From Streptomyces spinosisporus (GTDB taxonomy: Bacteria > Actinomycetota > Actinomycetes > Streptomycetales > Streptomycetaceae): DNA of 64,000 nucleotides. This document shows, one piece after another, positions 24,354-33,202 of this stretch. The stretch covers positions 248,001 through 312,000 of the forward strand of contig NZ_JALDAX010000009.1 of assembly GCF_022698145.1 (NCBI RefSeq). Direction: 5' to 3'. The translations under genes and the position numbers were made by a program. Positions within the stretch are counted from its first letter, which is position 1, and each line of letters opens with the position of its first letter. The notes under the pieces are model-generated. The model was given only the letters and a program-made list of their open reading frames with translations, searched no databases and was not told the origin of the DNA.

Positions 24354-25423
24354 CGCCGCCTCCAGTAGTCGCTATCGAGCCGGAGTCCGAGCCCCAGTGC
24401 GGGCAGGACGACGACGAGCAGACCGCCGACTACGGTGCCCGGGTAGACCCGGTCGGTCCAGGCGTCGTCGGCCAGTTCCCGCCGGACCTCCTCCGACCGC
24501 TCCGAGACGTTCTGCTGCGCGGCGGTCAGCTCCATGCGGATCCGCTTCAACTCCGTGACGTCCTGCTGCGTACGGGCCATGTCGGCGTCGTTGTGCCGGG
24601 ACACCTCGGTGATCTGCCGCAGGTCCCTGATCGCCCCGTCGAGGATGCCCTCGGTGGCGGACGCCGTCGTCAGCGGGACGACCGCGAGCAGCACGGTGAG
24701 GACGAACGCCGCGAGCAGATACGGGTTCCAGTCCCGGCCGCAGCGGTCGCGCAGCACGAACAGCGCCGAGACGAGGGTCAACGCCAGTGCGGCCAGCGCG
24801 AGTTCGGCGAGCCACCAGCCCGCGCGCTGCCACCGCCCCATCCGGGCCGTGGCCTCGGCGTGCCTCATCTGCACCTCCTGCAGCGTGTTGATGCGGAACG
24901 CGAGACCCACGCCCTTGCGGGTGAGCAACGAGTGCGCCTCACCGAGCTTCTGATCCCGCATCAGGCCCGGCCCCGGGTAGGTGGAGAGGCCGAGGTTGAG
25001 CGAGTTGCCGTAGCTGGCGAGCAGGCCGTTGACGGTGCCGAGGTCCTGGTCCGTGCGGTCGGCGATCCGGGACAGGCCCTGGTCGGCGGCCGAGAGCTGG
25101 GAGCGGTAGGCCTCGCCCGAGCCCGCGACGTCCACGAGCTGCAACTTCACCAGGATGTCGGCCTCCTGGTAGGAACGCAGCGCCGCGAGCCGGGTACCGG
25201 CCAGCCCCTGCACGGCGGGCGCCTGACTGGACGCGAGCGCCTCGGCGCCGCGCTGCGTCTGACGGTAGGAGAGGAACAGCGAGGTCGCCGCAACGGCCGC
25301 GCACAGCACGAGAACCAGCAGATGCGCCTCCAGCAGCCGGCGGGTGCGCCACGGGCTCAGCCGTCTGCGCCAGTGGGCGGCAGGGGAGAGCCGGTGCAGG
25401 AAGGCGGCGCGTCCGGTTGTCAC
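24350..25423 (-). CDS. Four-TM sensor protein (GlnX-like)
   Basis: A 357-residue membrane protein with no enzymatic motif. TM1 (about 33-53) is followed by an extracellular helical region of about 150 residues rich in Gln, Ala and Leu. TM2 and TM3 are adjacent (WWLAELALAALALTLVSALF and PYLLAAFVLTVLLAVVPLT). A second extracellular helical segment then leads to TM4 near the C terminus. This layout matches GlnX, which relays solute-binding by GlnH to kinase PknG in mycobacteria. Both ends overlap neighbours as GTGA (start with the VWA stop, stop with the binding-protein start), so stoichiometric synthesis is expected. Confidence 0.75.
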   Translation of the reverse strand: MTTGRAAFLHRLSPAAHWRRRLSPWRTRRLLEAHLLVLVLCAAVAATSLFLSYRQTQRGAEALASSQAPAVQGLAGTRLAALRSYQEADILVKLQLVDVAGSGEAYRSQLSAADQGLSRIADRTDQDLGTVNGLLASYGNSLNLGLSTYPGPGLMRDQKLGEAHSLLTRKGVGLAFRINTLQEVQMRHAEATARMGRWQRAGWWLAELALAALALTLVSALFVLRDRCGRDWNPYLLAAFVLTVLLAVVPLTTASATEGILDGAIRDLRQITEVSRHNDADMARTQQDVTELKRIRMELTAAQQNVSERSEEVRRELADDAWTDRVYPGTVVGGLLVVVLPALGLGLRLDSDYWRRR

Positions 25424-26820
25424 AGCAGCTCCTTTCCGCAGACGATGCAGTAGCGGGCCTCGCTCCCGGCCGCGTGACCGCATTCGCCGCAGCGCGGGCC
25501 GGGGCGCGCGGCGACGGCGGTGATCAGCGGGCCGCCGGGCCGGGACCCGGCACGCAGGATCATCGGGCCGAGGGTGTGGGTGTCGACCGGGCGCAGCCGG
25601 ACCCGTCCCGCGGCCGCGTCCTCGATCTCGGCGACCCCGCGGATCTCCTCCAGCACCCAGTCCGTGCCGAACTGCACCGCCAGCCGGGCCGCCTGCCCCA
25701 GGCAGTCCTCGGCGATGTCCCGCCGGTGGTCCTGCAGCGCGACCAGTCCCTGGCGCAGCGCGCTGCGCATCTGTGCGGTGGCGTTCAGGCTGCGCACGCT
25801 GTCGCCGCCCGCCGAGACGTGCGGCGGCGCCTGCTGGGGAATGTGCCAGCGGGCGACGACGGGTGCGTGCACGTCACCGATGGAGACCATGGCGAACTGC
25901 AGCTCCGTCTCCAGCGGGTCGTCGTCGGCGTCGGTGACCAGGGTCAGCAGATAGTCCCGGGTGCCCTCCTCCCACTGGTAGGTGGGAAAGCTCCAGCGGT
26001 GCGGCCGCACCGCCTGCGGCAGCCCGCCGAGGCGGTGCGGCCGGGGCGCCTTCTCGTTGAGCGAGACCTGGCGCACGGACGGACGCACGGTCACCTCGAT
26101 CGGCAGCTGCGGCGTGTGCACCCGGCGCAGCCGCTGGATGGCGCCGGTGATCGCCTGCCCGAGGCCCTCTTCCACGAACTCCGCCGTGCCGTGCAGCCGT
26201 TCGGCCAGCGCCAGCAGCGGGTCGGGCGACCAGTTGGTGCCCACGGCGAACACGTCGCAGGTGAACTGCCCGGCGCACAGGTCCAGTTCCTCCTCCAGCC
26301 GCGTCTCGCCGGCGGCGCTGCTGCCGTCGGTGATCAGAATCAGATGGCGCACCGACAGCGGCCGGCCCGTGAGCAGAGCACGCGATCCGGCCGCCCAGGC
26401 GGCGTACCCGGCAGGACGCGGACCGCCCTGGTGCAACGGGAGCGAGCCCGCGACGAAGGCCGCACGGCGCCGCTCCTGCTGGTCGGCGACGGCCCACTCG
26501 TCCTCGCCCCGCGGATAGCAGCGCACCGGCTCGGGGCCGCTGCCGAGCACGGCGAAGGAGATACGGTCGGGCAGCGCGCGCAGGGCGGCCGGCAGGGCGT
26601 GCCGGACCATCGCCCGGTTGGACTCGGCGACGTCCACCGCGATGATCACGGCGAGTTCGACCGCGGGCAGATCGGTGGGAGCGCCGTCGGCGGCCACGTC
26701 GACCCGCAGATGCGCCTCGATCTTGGTGTTGCGGCGCGGCGGCAGATCGCCGTCGAGGTCGACGTGCAGTCGGATGCCCGGCTGCGACGGCCGGGTGTGG
26801 CTGCTCATGTCCTGCGTCAT
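25420..26820 (-). CDS. VWA-domain protein with C-terminal zinc ribbon
   Basis: A 466-residue cytoplasmic protein. Residues about 50-230 are a von Willebrand A domain, but the metal site is degenerate: the expected DxSxS reads DVAES (63-67), while LILITDGSS is kept. A middle beta-rich region follows, then a helical part, and a C-terminal zinc ribbon with CGECG and CIVCGKELL. VWA proteins commonly act as scaffolds with kinases and ATPases. The ribbon resembles that at the N terminus of the adjacent kinase. AAGGAG lies just 2 nt before the ATG at 26820, so the in-frame ATG at 26808 is an alternative. Function inferred from context only. Confidence 0.82.
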   Translation of the reverse strand: MTQDMSSHTRPSQPGIRLHVDLDGDLPPRRNTKIEAHLRVDVAADGAPTDLPAVELAVIIAVDVAESNRAMVRHALPAALRALPDRISFAVLGSGPEPVRCYPRGEDEWAVADQQERRRAAFVAGSLPLHQGGPRPAGYAAWAAGSRALLTGRPLSVRHLILITDGSSAAGETRLEEELDLCAGQFTCDVFAVGTNWSPDPLLALAERLHGTAEFVEEGLGQAITGAIQRLRRVHTPQLPIEVTVRPSVRQVSLNEKAPRPHRLGGLPQAVRPHRWSFPTYQWEEGTRDYLLTLVTDADDDPLETELQFAMVSIGDVHAPVVARWHIPQQAPPHVSAGGDSVRSLNATAQMRSALRQGLVALQDHRRDIAEDCLGQAARLAVQFGTDWVLEEIRGVAEIEDAAAGRVRLRPVDTHTLGPMILRAGSRPGGPLITAVAARPGPRCGECGHAAGSEARYCIVCGKELL

Positions 26821-26887
26821 CGCTCCTTTCCTCCTCGTCGCCGCGCGCACCGTGTCGTGCGTGCCGCCCTGCCTGGGCGCCGTCCGG

Positions 26888-29239
26888 TCAGATCACGGTC
26901 TGCGGCCGTACGGCATGCAGCAGATCCACGAGCTCCTCGTGCGCGTCGGCCGACTCCCGGTGCCGGACGGCCAGTTGCCGGTAGTGGTTCTCCAACTGCC
27001 GGCGCAGCTCCCGCTCCTGGGCACCGAGGCGCCGCAGAGCGCGCGCGGTGAGACGGCCGGCGCCCCTCCCGGGCGGACCGGGACGGTCGTTGAGGCTGTG
27101 CAGCGCGTCCAGCTTCCACTCGTGCAGTTCGGTGCTCAGCCGCAGCGCCTCGTCCTCCGACAGCCTCGGCTCGCCCGCGCCCGGGCTGCCGCCCTGGAAA
27201 CGGCGCAGTTCGGCCAGGGCCTCGTCGACCTCGGCGGGCGCGGGCAGCGGATCGCCGTCCCCGGGCAGCCGGGCGGCGCGGATGCGTACCGAGGCGATCC
27301 GGGCGACGGTGTGGTCCAGGGTGCCGGGCCTGACCCGGGCGAGCACATCGAGGGCGGCCCGGCGGTCCCCGGCCCGCAGCGCGAGCCTGGCCAGCCCGAG
27401 GGCGGCGCCGCCGTGCGCGGGATTGCGGGCGAAGACCGCCTCGTACAACTCCTTGGCGGTGGGCCCCGCCTGGTCGTCGCCGAGCCGTTCCGCGCAGTAG
27501 GCGAGGGCCAGCTTGGGCGCGTACTCGCCGGGGAGTTCGAGGTGGACCTGCATGAAGTGGTTCCTGGCCTCGGCGACCTGCTGCGGCTGTTCGTCCAGGC
27601 CCGCGCTGCGCAGCGCGAGCAGCGCCCGGTGCCACTCCAGGCGCCAGCGGCGCACGGCGGACGGGCCGGGGATGGAGTCGGCGATGTCGAGTTCCTCCTG
27701 GGCCAGCCGCAGGTCCGCGCGGGTGTCGCGGCTCAGCAGGACGCGCACGTTGTGCAGGCAGATCTCCACCGAGCGGGGCTTCTCGTCCTCCTGGTCGAGG
27801 AGCTGGCCCGGGTCGTAGCCGCTGCTCACCTCGAACCGCGCGGTCTGCGGATCGCCCGGATAGCGCCTCGGCACCGGCAGACAGCCCGCGATCTCGGTGG
27901 GCGTGGGGGCGCCCAGGTCGAGCGCGGGCGCCACGGGCGGCGCGTAGCGGTCCCGGCGGGGACGGTTCAGCCAGTGCTCTATGCCCGGCACGGTGCCGAG
28001 CCGCGCGCCGAGCAGCTGCGGCGAGGGCCGGAAGTAGTCGGAGGGCTCGGGCGGGTCGCTCTTGCCGCGCAGGGCACGGATCTCCCGCAGGGCGCCGCGC
28101 AGTTGGCCGGCCATCTCCCGGGCGTCGGCGAAGCGCCGGCCCGGGTCGGTGCGTACCGCGCGCTCGACCACCCACCAGAAGGAGGTGCTGCCGAGGCCGG
28201 GCACCTCGTCGACGGCCCAGCGGGCCAGCTCGCGCAGTGTGACGCCGACGGTGTGCAGGTCGTGGGCGACGGTGGGCATGTCCAGGGAGGCGGTCTCGGG
28301 CGCCATGTAGTCGGGCGTGACATGGGCGGGCGGCTGGCTCTGGCCCTCCTCGCGCATGCCGCCGAGGTCGATGACCTTGATGCCGTCCACGTGGTGCACG
28401 ACGTTCGAGGGCTTCATGTCCCCGTACACGAAGACCCGTTCACCGCCGTCGTGCAGATGGGCGAGGGCCTCCAGGATCTGGCAGCCGTAGGCCGCGACAT
28501 GCTCGATGTCGAGGACGAACTCGCCCCGCCGGGTCTCCTCGACGACCTTGGCGAGGGTGCCGTCGCCGACGTCGTCCATGACGATGTAGCCCCCGGTGAC
28601 CTGGCCGTCGTCATGGCGCCGGGCGACGAAGTCGCGGATCTGGACGATGCGCGGGTGGCGGATGGCGACGAGGTTGCGGCGCTCCACGTCCGCCAGCCGG
28701 GCGCCGTCGTGCTCGTAGCGATTCAGCAGGCCCTTCACAGCGACGACGTCACCGAGATGGGTGTCCTCGGCGAGGTAGACCCAGCCCTGACCGCCGTGCG
28801 CTATGGGCCCCATGATCCGGTACTGGTCGCGCAGCATCCAGCCCTTGGCGAGCTCCGGCAGATACGAGTAGCGGGCGCCGCAGGCCGGGCAGTGGCCCTG
28901 GACCGGTACCGGGCCCTCGGTGTAGGGCGGTGCGAAGGTGATGCCGCAGGCGGCGGACGAGCAGCCCATACGGATGCGCAGCGGCCCCTCGGGACTGATG
29001 AGACGTTCCTCGGCGGGGCGCGGCTCCCGCTCGGGAAGGACGAGAAGCTCGTCGGGGCCGCGCTGCCGCGGGTCCTGCGGCAGGTCCGGCAGCCCGGGAG
29101 CACTCTCCGCGCGGCCGCACACGGCGCAGTAGCCGGTGGGGAGCACGGTGCCGCCGCAGGGGGCGCCGTCGAAGCGCCGGTGCGGGCAGATGGTCATCCT
29201 CCGGTGGTCCCCCTCCCTCGCCCGGGCCGGGCGGAGCAT
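26888..29239 (-). CDS. PknG-type serine/threonine kinase with N-terminal zinc ribbons and TPR-like C-terminal region
   Basis: A 783-residue soluble kinase. Zinc ribbons: Cys18, 28, 38, 41 and Cys93, 98, 117, 120. Kinase domain about 137-385: glycine loop IAHGGQGWVYLA, Lys169 in VAVKG, Glu186, catalytic YGD (272-274) in place of HRD, then KPSN, and DLG (291-293) in place of DFG. These departures, and IAHGG, are those I remember in mycobacterial PknG. The C-terminal 300 residues are helical repeats like PknG's TPRs. The ATG at 29239 sits 1 nt past the preceding stop (TGAGATG); an internal ATG at 29197 is possible. Probably phosphorylates FHA-type or metabolic regulators; target unknown. Confidence 0.87.
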   Translation of the reverse strand: MLRPARAREGDHRRMTICPHRRFDGAPCGGTVLPTGYCAVCGRAESAPGLPDLPQDPRQRGPDELLVLPEREPRPAEERLISPEGPLRIRMGCSSAACGITFAPPYTEGPVPVQGHCPACGARYSYLPELAKGWMLRDQYRIMGPIAHGGQGWVYLAEDTHLGDVVAVKGLLNRYEHDGARLADVERRNLVAIRHPRIVQIRDFVARRHDDGQVTGGYIVMDDVGDGTLAKVVEETRRGEFVLDIEHVAAYGCQILEALAHLHDGGERVFVYGDMKPSNVVHHVDGIKVIDLGGMREEGQSQPPAHVTPDYMAPETASLDMPTVAHDLHTVGVTLRELARWAVDEVPGLGSTSFWWVVERAVRTDPGRRFADAREMAGQLRGALREIRALRGKSDPPEPSDYFRPSPQLLGARLGTVPGIEHWLNRPRRDRYAPPVAPALDLGAPTPTEIAGCLPVPRRYPGDPQTARFEVSSGYDPGQLLDQEDEKPRSVEICLHNVRVLLSRDTRADLRLAQEELDIADSIPGPSAVRRWRLEWHRALLALRSAGLDEQPQQVAEARNHFMQVHLELPGEYAPKLALAYCAERLGDDQAGPTAKELYEAVFARNPAHGGAALGLARLALRAGDRRAALDVLARVRPGTLDHTVARIASVRIRAARLPGDGDPLPAPAEVDEALAELRRFQGGSPGAGEPRLSEDEALRLSTELHEWKLDALHSLNDRPGPPGRGAGRLTARALRRLGAQERELRRQLENHYRQLAVRHRESADAHEELVDLLHAVRPQTVI

Positions 29240-29240
29240 C

Positions 29241-30560
29241 TCATCGGCGGTCTCCGTGGCGGTCCAGGTCGGCGCGCAACGTCCTGATCAGCCTGCGCAG
29301 TTCGCTGAGCTGCCGGTGCGGGTCCCTGGTCCCGTCGATCCGGCGGCGCTCGACGCGGCGCCGGTCGGCCGTCTCGGTCACGGAACCCAGGGAGGCGCTG
29401 TCGACCACGTCGCGGCGTATCGCGCTCGCGAACTCCGCGTGCTCCAGCCGGCCCAGCAGCGTGTCCGCGTGGCCGAGCAGGGCGGGACGCAGGAGTTCGT
29501 CCCGGCACGCGGCCCAGCCGGTACCGCCCTCGTGCCGGAAGACGATCAGCAGCCTGAAGCCCAGCACCCGTAAGCGGACGAGGAGTTCGACCAGCGGCCC
29601 CGGCTGCGGATCCTCGTCGAGACCGTCGACCACGACCGTGACCGGATGCAGCGGCGCGCGTTCGGACGCGTGCTCCGGCTGGGGCTTGGCGCCGCGCAGC
29701 CAGTCCCAGAACGGCAGATACTCACCGGCCGTACGGTCGATGTGGTCCAGGGCGTGATCGGCCAGATCGGGCCTGCTGCCGCCGCCGCGATGCACGACCT
29801 GGGCGCGGTGCAGCAGATGGCGCAGCGAGCGGTCCTTGCCGCTGCCCGGGGGCACCACGGTGACCTTCACGTGGTCCCCGTCCGGGTCCTCGAACCACCG
29901 GATCAGACGCTCCTCGAAGCCGTGGTCCCAGGCATGAGGGCTGCTCAACTCCTTGACCACCGGTGACAGTTCGGCCATGCGGTCGACGGGGAGCAGATAC
30001 GAGAAGGCGACCCGGTTGTCCTCGGGCAGGGGCTGCCCCGTGTCGCCGCGCCAGCTGACGACGATGCCGACCACCCGGGCCGGACTGCCCTCCTGGGGCC
30101 GGGTGCACACGGCGGCGCCGCTGAAGCCCGCGCGCACCACCTCCGTCTTGGTGAAGGCGTCGAACTGCACCGACTCGCCGCTGGCGCCGCTGATCCGGCC
30201 CCACAGGCTCATGCCCTCGTCGAAGCCCTCCGCGTAACCGGTGGTGTACACCTCCATGCCGGCCCACAGCCCGGGTTCCAGCGGCGCTGGGTGCGCCTGC
30301 GGGCGCGGGCTGTCCAGGCGCAGCACGGCCAGGTCCTCCCCCTGCTGCCGCAGCCAGCCGCCGGACGCCACCCGCGCCGCCACCGGCCGCAGCGCGCGGT
30401 TCTCGGCGAACTCCAGCCACATCACGGCGTCCCGGTCGCGCACCACATGGGCACAGGTCAGCGCAGTGTACTGGTCGACGAGCACGCCGGCACCGCAGAT
30501 GGGGCCGTCGGCGCCCCCGCGGCGCAGTCTGAGCCTCCAGTCCGCACGCAGTTCCCCCAT
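29241..30560 (-). CDS. Trypsin-like peptidase fused to a P-loop NTPase-like region
   Basis: A 439-residue cytoplasmic protein without signal peptide. Residues 1-200 are a trypsin-like serine peptidase with complete triad: His38 (TCAHVV), Asp76 (GEDLAVLRL) and Ser147 (AGFSGAAV). Residues about 230-440 look like a small NTPase: PPGSGKDRS (237-245) resembles a Walker A, and VTVVVDGLDED (307-317) a Walker B with acidic end. Such intracellular peptidases appear in bacterial NTP-dependent conflict or signalling systems. First gene of the leftward operon, 91 bp from the divergent trypco2 gene. The NTPase part is short, so ATP hydrolysis is uncertain. Confidence 0.8.
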   Translation of the reverse strand: MGELRADWRLRLRRGGADGPICGAGVLVDQYTALTCAHVVRDRDAVMWLEFAENRALRPVAARVASGGWLRQQGEDLAVLRLDSPRPQAHPAPLEPGLWAGMEVYTTGYAEGFDEGMSLWGRISGASGESVQFDAFTKTEVVRAGFSGAAVCTRPQEGSPARVVGIVVSWRGDTGQPLPEDNRVAFSYLLPVDRMAELSPVVKELSSPHAWDHGFEERLIRWFEDPDGDHVKVTVVPPGSGKDRSLRHLLHRAQVVHRGGGSRPDLADHALDHIDRTAGEYLPFWDWLRGAKPQPEHASERAPLHPVTVVVDGLDEDPQPGPLVELLVRLRVLGFRLLIVFRHEGGTGWAACRDELLRPALLGHADTLLGRLEHAEFASAIRRDVVDSASLGSVTETADRRRVERRRIDGTRDPHRQLSELRRLIRTLRADLDRHGDRR

Positions 30561-30651
30561 GTCGTCTCACACTACGCGTGCGGCAACGTGCGTCCCTAGA
30601 CTTGTGACCAGGTTGGATCGGTCAATCAACGGAATTCGGCGGTGTGTTCAC

Positions 30652-30972
30652 ATGGGGGATGCGGAACCGATCGGACTTGCGGAGGCCATCGGCACGGTGC
30701 GCGCGGAACTGGCGCGGGCCCAGGCCGAGGGGGCCGAGAGCGACTGGCGGTTCAGCGTGGAGCAGGTCAGTCTGGAGTTCTCGGTGCAGTTCCACCGGGC
30801 CGGTGAGGGCGGTGCGGGGCTGCGGCTGGGCGTGGTCGAGGCCCGGCTTGGCGGTGCGGTGAGCCACGACTCCACGCATCGCATCCAGGTCGACCTCAAG
30901 CCCCTGCCACGGCCCGACGGGCGTCACCACGAAGTGAGCCGCGAGGACGGCGGCCACGACCTGGCTCGCTGA
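30652..30972 (+). CDS. Trypsin-co-occurring domain 2 (trypco2) protein
   Basis: A 106-residue protein. IGLAEAIGTVRAELARAQ, WRFSVEQVSLEFSVQ, LRLGVVEARLGG and a final HRIQVDLKPL strand form the trypco2 pattern. This is a small alpha/beta domain named for co-occurring with trypsin-like peptidases in NTP-dependent conflict systems (as I recall, from the Aravind group's surveys). It is divergent to the peptidase-kinase operon, with a shared 91-bp promoter region. It is probably a binding adaptor or substrate of the peptidase. The last 15 residues are polar and unstructured. Confidence 0.8.
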   Translation: MGDAEPIGLAEAIGTVRAELARAQAEGAESDWRFSVEQVSLEFSVQFHRAGEGGAGLRLGVVEARLGGAVSHDSTHRIQVDLKPLPRPDGRHHEVSREDGGHDLAR

Positions 30973-31013
30973 GGACAGCAGGAGACCGGTGGGCCTGCGG
31001 AAAGGCGGTTGGG

Positions 31014-32429
31014 ATGACCACGGCGACCGTCGTCGGCGCCGGACCCAACGGTCTGGCGGCCGCCGCCGCACTGGCCCGCGCGGGCCTGGAGGTCACGGTG
31101 CTGGAGGCGGCCGACGAGATCGGCGGCGGCACCCGCTCCGGCGAGGCCACCGTGCCCGGCCTGCTGCACGACCACTGCTCCGCCGTCCACCCCATGGCGG
31201 TCGGCTCCTCCTTCCTGAACCGGCTCGGCCTCGACCGCCACGGACTGCGCTGGGCATGGCCGGAGATCGACTGCGCGCATCCCCTCGACAGCGGCGGGGC
31301 CGGGGTGCTGCACCGCTCGGTGACCGGGACCGCCGCAGACCTCGGTGCCGACGGCACGCTCTGGCGGCGGCTCTTCGAGGGCCCCTCGGCGGCCTTCGGC
31401 ACGGTCGGCGACGCCGTCATGGGGCCGCTGCTGCGCCCGCCCCGGCACCCCGTCCGCCTCGCCCGCTTCGGCGTTCCCGCGCTGGCTCCCGCGTCGCTGC
31501 TCGCGAAGGCGTTCCGGACCGAGGAGGGGAGGGCGCTGTGGGGCGGGGTCGCCGCCCACGCCTTCCACCCCCTGGAGCGGCCGCTGACCGCGAGCGTCGG
31601 GCTGGGCATCGTCACCGCCGGGCACCACTACGGCTGGCCCGTCGCCGTGGGCGGCTCGCGCCGCATCACCGACGCGCTCGCGGCGGTGGTGCGTGAACAC
31701 GGCGGAAAGATCGAGACCGGTGTACGGGTGCGGTCGCCGGCGGACCTGCCGCGCACGGACGTGACCCTCTGGGACCTCACGCCCACCGCCCTGGCCGCCA
31801 TCCTCGGCGACCTGCTGCCGCCCCGGATCGCCCGCGCCTACCGGCGCTACCGCTACGGCCCGGCCGCGTTCAAGGTCGACTTCGCGGTCGAGGGCGGCAT
31901 TCCCTGGCGGGCCGAGGCGGCACGGCGGGCGGGCACGGTGCACGTCGGCGGCTCGTACGCCGAGGTCGCCGCCACGGAGCGGGACATTTACGCAGGACGT
32001 ATGCCGCAGCGGCCGTTCGTCCTCGTCGGGCAGCAGTACCTCGCCGACCCGTCACGCTCGACGGGCGACCTCCACCCCGTGTGGTCGTACGCCCACGTCC
32101 CGAACGGCTACACCGGCGACGCCACCGCCGCGATCACCGCGCAGATCGAACGTTTCGCGCCGGGCTTCAGGGACCGCGTCGTCGCCACCACCGTGCGCAC
32201 CACGGCGGAATTCGCCGAGTACAACCCCAACTACGTCGGCGGCGACATCATGACCGGCACCACGAACGCGCCCCGGCTCCTCTTCGGCCCCCGCCCCACC
32301 CTGCAGCCCTACGACACCGGGGTGGAAGGGCACTACCTGTGCTCCGCGGCCACGCCCCCGGGCGCGGGCGCGCACGGCATGTGCGGGGCGCACGCGGCGG
32401 CACGCGCGCTGCGCCGGCTGCGTGGGTGA
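31014..32429 (+). CDS. Phytoene-desaturase-like FAD/NAD(P)-dependent oxidoreductase
   Basis: A 471-residue flavin amine-oxidase/CrtI-like protein. The N-terminal Rossmann motif is TVVGAGPNGLAAAAALARAG followed by VTVLEAADEIGGGTRS, the FAD-binding signature of this family. The C-terminal YLCSAATPPGAGAHGMCGAHAA is also typical. No carotenoid genes are nearby, so the substrate is unknown; these proteins are frequently annotated as NAD(P)/FAD-dependent oxidoreductases in Streptomyces. It starts 41 bp after the trypco2 stop on the same strand and could share that transcript, but functional linkage is doubtful. Confidence 0.85.
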   Translation: MTTATVVGAGPNGLAAAAALARAGLEVTVLEAADEIGGGTRSGEATVPGLLHDHCSAVHPMAVGSSFLNRLGLDRHGLRWAWPEIDCAHPLDSGGAGVLHRSVTGTAADLGADGTLWRRLFEGPSAAFGTVGDAVMGPLLRPPRHPVRLARFGVPALAPASLLAKAFRTEEGRALWGGVAAHAFHPLERPLTASVGLGIVTAGHHYGWPVAVGGSRRITDALAAVVREHGGKIETGVRVRSPADLPRTDVTLWDLTPTALAAILGDLLPPRIARAYRRYRYGPAAFKVDFAVEGGIPWRAEAARRAGTVHVGGSYAEVAATERDIYAGRMPQRPFVLVGQQYLADPSRSTGDLHPVWSYAHVPNGYTGDATAAITAQIERFAPGFRDRVVATTVRTTAEFAEYNPNYVGGDIMTGTTNAPRLLFGPRPTLQPYDTGVEGHYLCSAATPPGAGAHGMCGAHAAARALRRLRG

Positions 32430-32493
32430 GCGGGCGCATCGGCGGCGAGGGCGGCGGTCCCGGGTGTCCCGCGCGCACCGGTCCGGCGCGGAC

Positions 32494-33105
32494 TCAGCCC
32501 CGTAGCGCCGCCTCGCCCGCCCGAACGGCCTGCAGAGCGCGCGCGATCGTCGCCTCGTTCTCGCCGACCGGCGCCACATAGTCGAGAACAGCGCGTGCGG
32601 CGTTCTCGCCCAGGGCTCTGGTGATCACCCAGGTGGCGAGGTACTGCGAGGACAGACAGCCGCCCGCGGTGGCGATGTTCCCCTCGGCGTGGAACGGCGC
32701 GTCCAGCACGGTGACGCCGCAGGCCTCGACGTAGGGCCGGCTCTTGTTGTCCGTGCAGGCGGGCATGGTGCCCAGCAGTCCGAGCCGGGCGAGCACCAGC
32801 GCGCCGGAGCACTGGGCACCGATCAACTGCCGTGCAGGGTCGAGCGGCAGCCGGGAGATCAGCGTGTCGTCGGCGACCACGTCCCGGGTCCTCACCCCGC
32901 TGCCGATCAGCACCGAGTCGGCCTCGGTCACGAACTCCAGCGGACGCTGCCCGGTCACCTCGACGCCGTTCATCGACGTCACCACCGGCGTCGGCGTCGT
33001 GACGAAGGCCTCCAGGCCGTCCTTGCGGCACCGGTTGATCAGAGCGGACGCGATGAAGCTGTCGAGTTCGTTGAAACCGTCGAAGGTGACCACGGCGACC
33101 TGCAT
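32494..33105 (-). CDS. DJ-1/PfpI-family protein
   Basis: A 203-residue class-I glutamine-amidotransferase-like protein of the DJ-1/ThiJ/PfpI superfamily. The N-terminal MQVAVVTFDGFNELD and the nucleophile-elbow AQCSGALVLARLG with a reactive Cys are diagnostic. TAGGCLSSQYLATWVI follows as in GlxA-type members, but the AraC-type HTH tail of those is missing. It could be an isocyanide hydratase, glyoxalase or stress protein; sequence cannot choose. GAGGAG lies 9 nt before the ATG. Convergent with the CrtI-like gene. Confidence 0.85.
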   Translation of the reverse strand: MQVAVVTFDGFNELDSFIASALINRCRKDGLEAFVTTPTPVVTSMNGVEVTGQRPLEFVTEADSVLIGSGVRTRDVVADDTLISRLPLDPARQLIGAQCSGALVLARLGLLGTMPACTDNKSRPYVEACGVTVLDAPFHAEGNIATAGGCLSSQYLATWVITRALGENAARAVLDYVAPVGENEATIARALQAVRAGEAALRG

Positions 33106-33202
33106 GACAACAACTCCTCACGGCACGGGGAACGCAGCCTCTCAGGCTGGCGATCACCGTGTCGCGGGCCAATCGCCGGCCGGTGGCCCGGTCACGGCGA
33201 GG

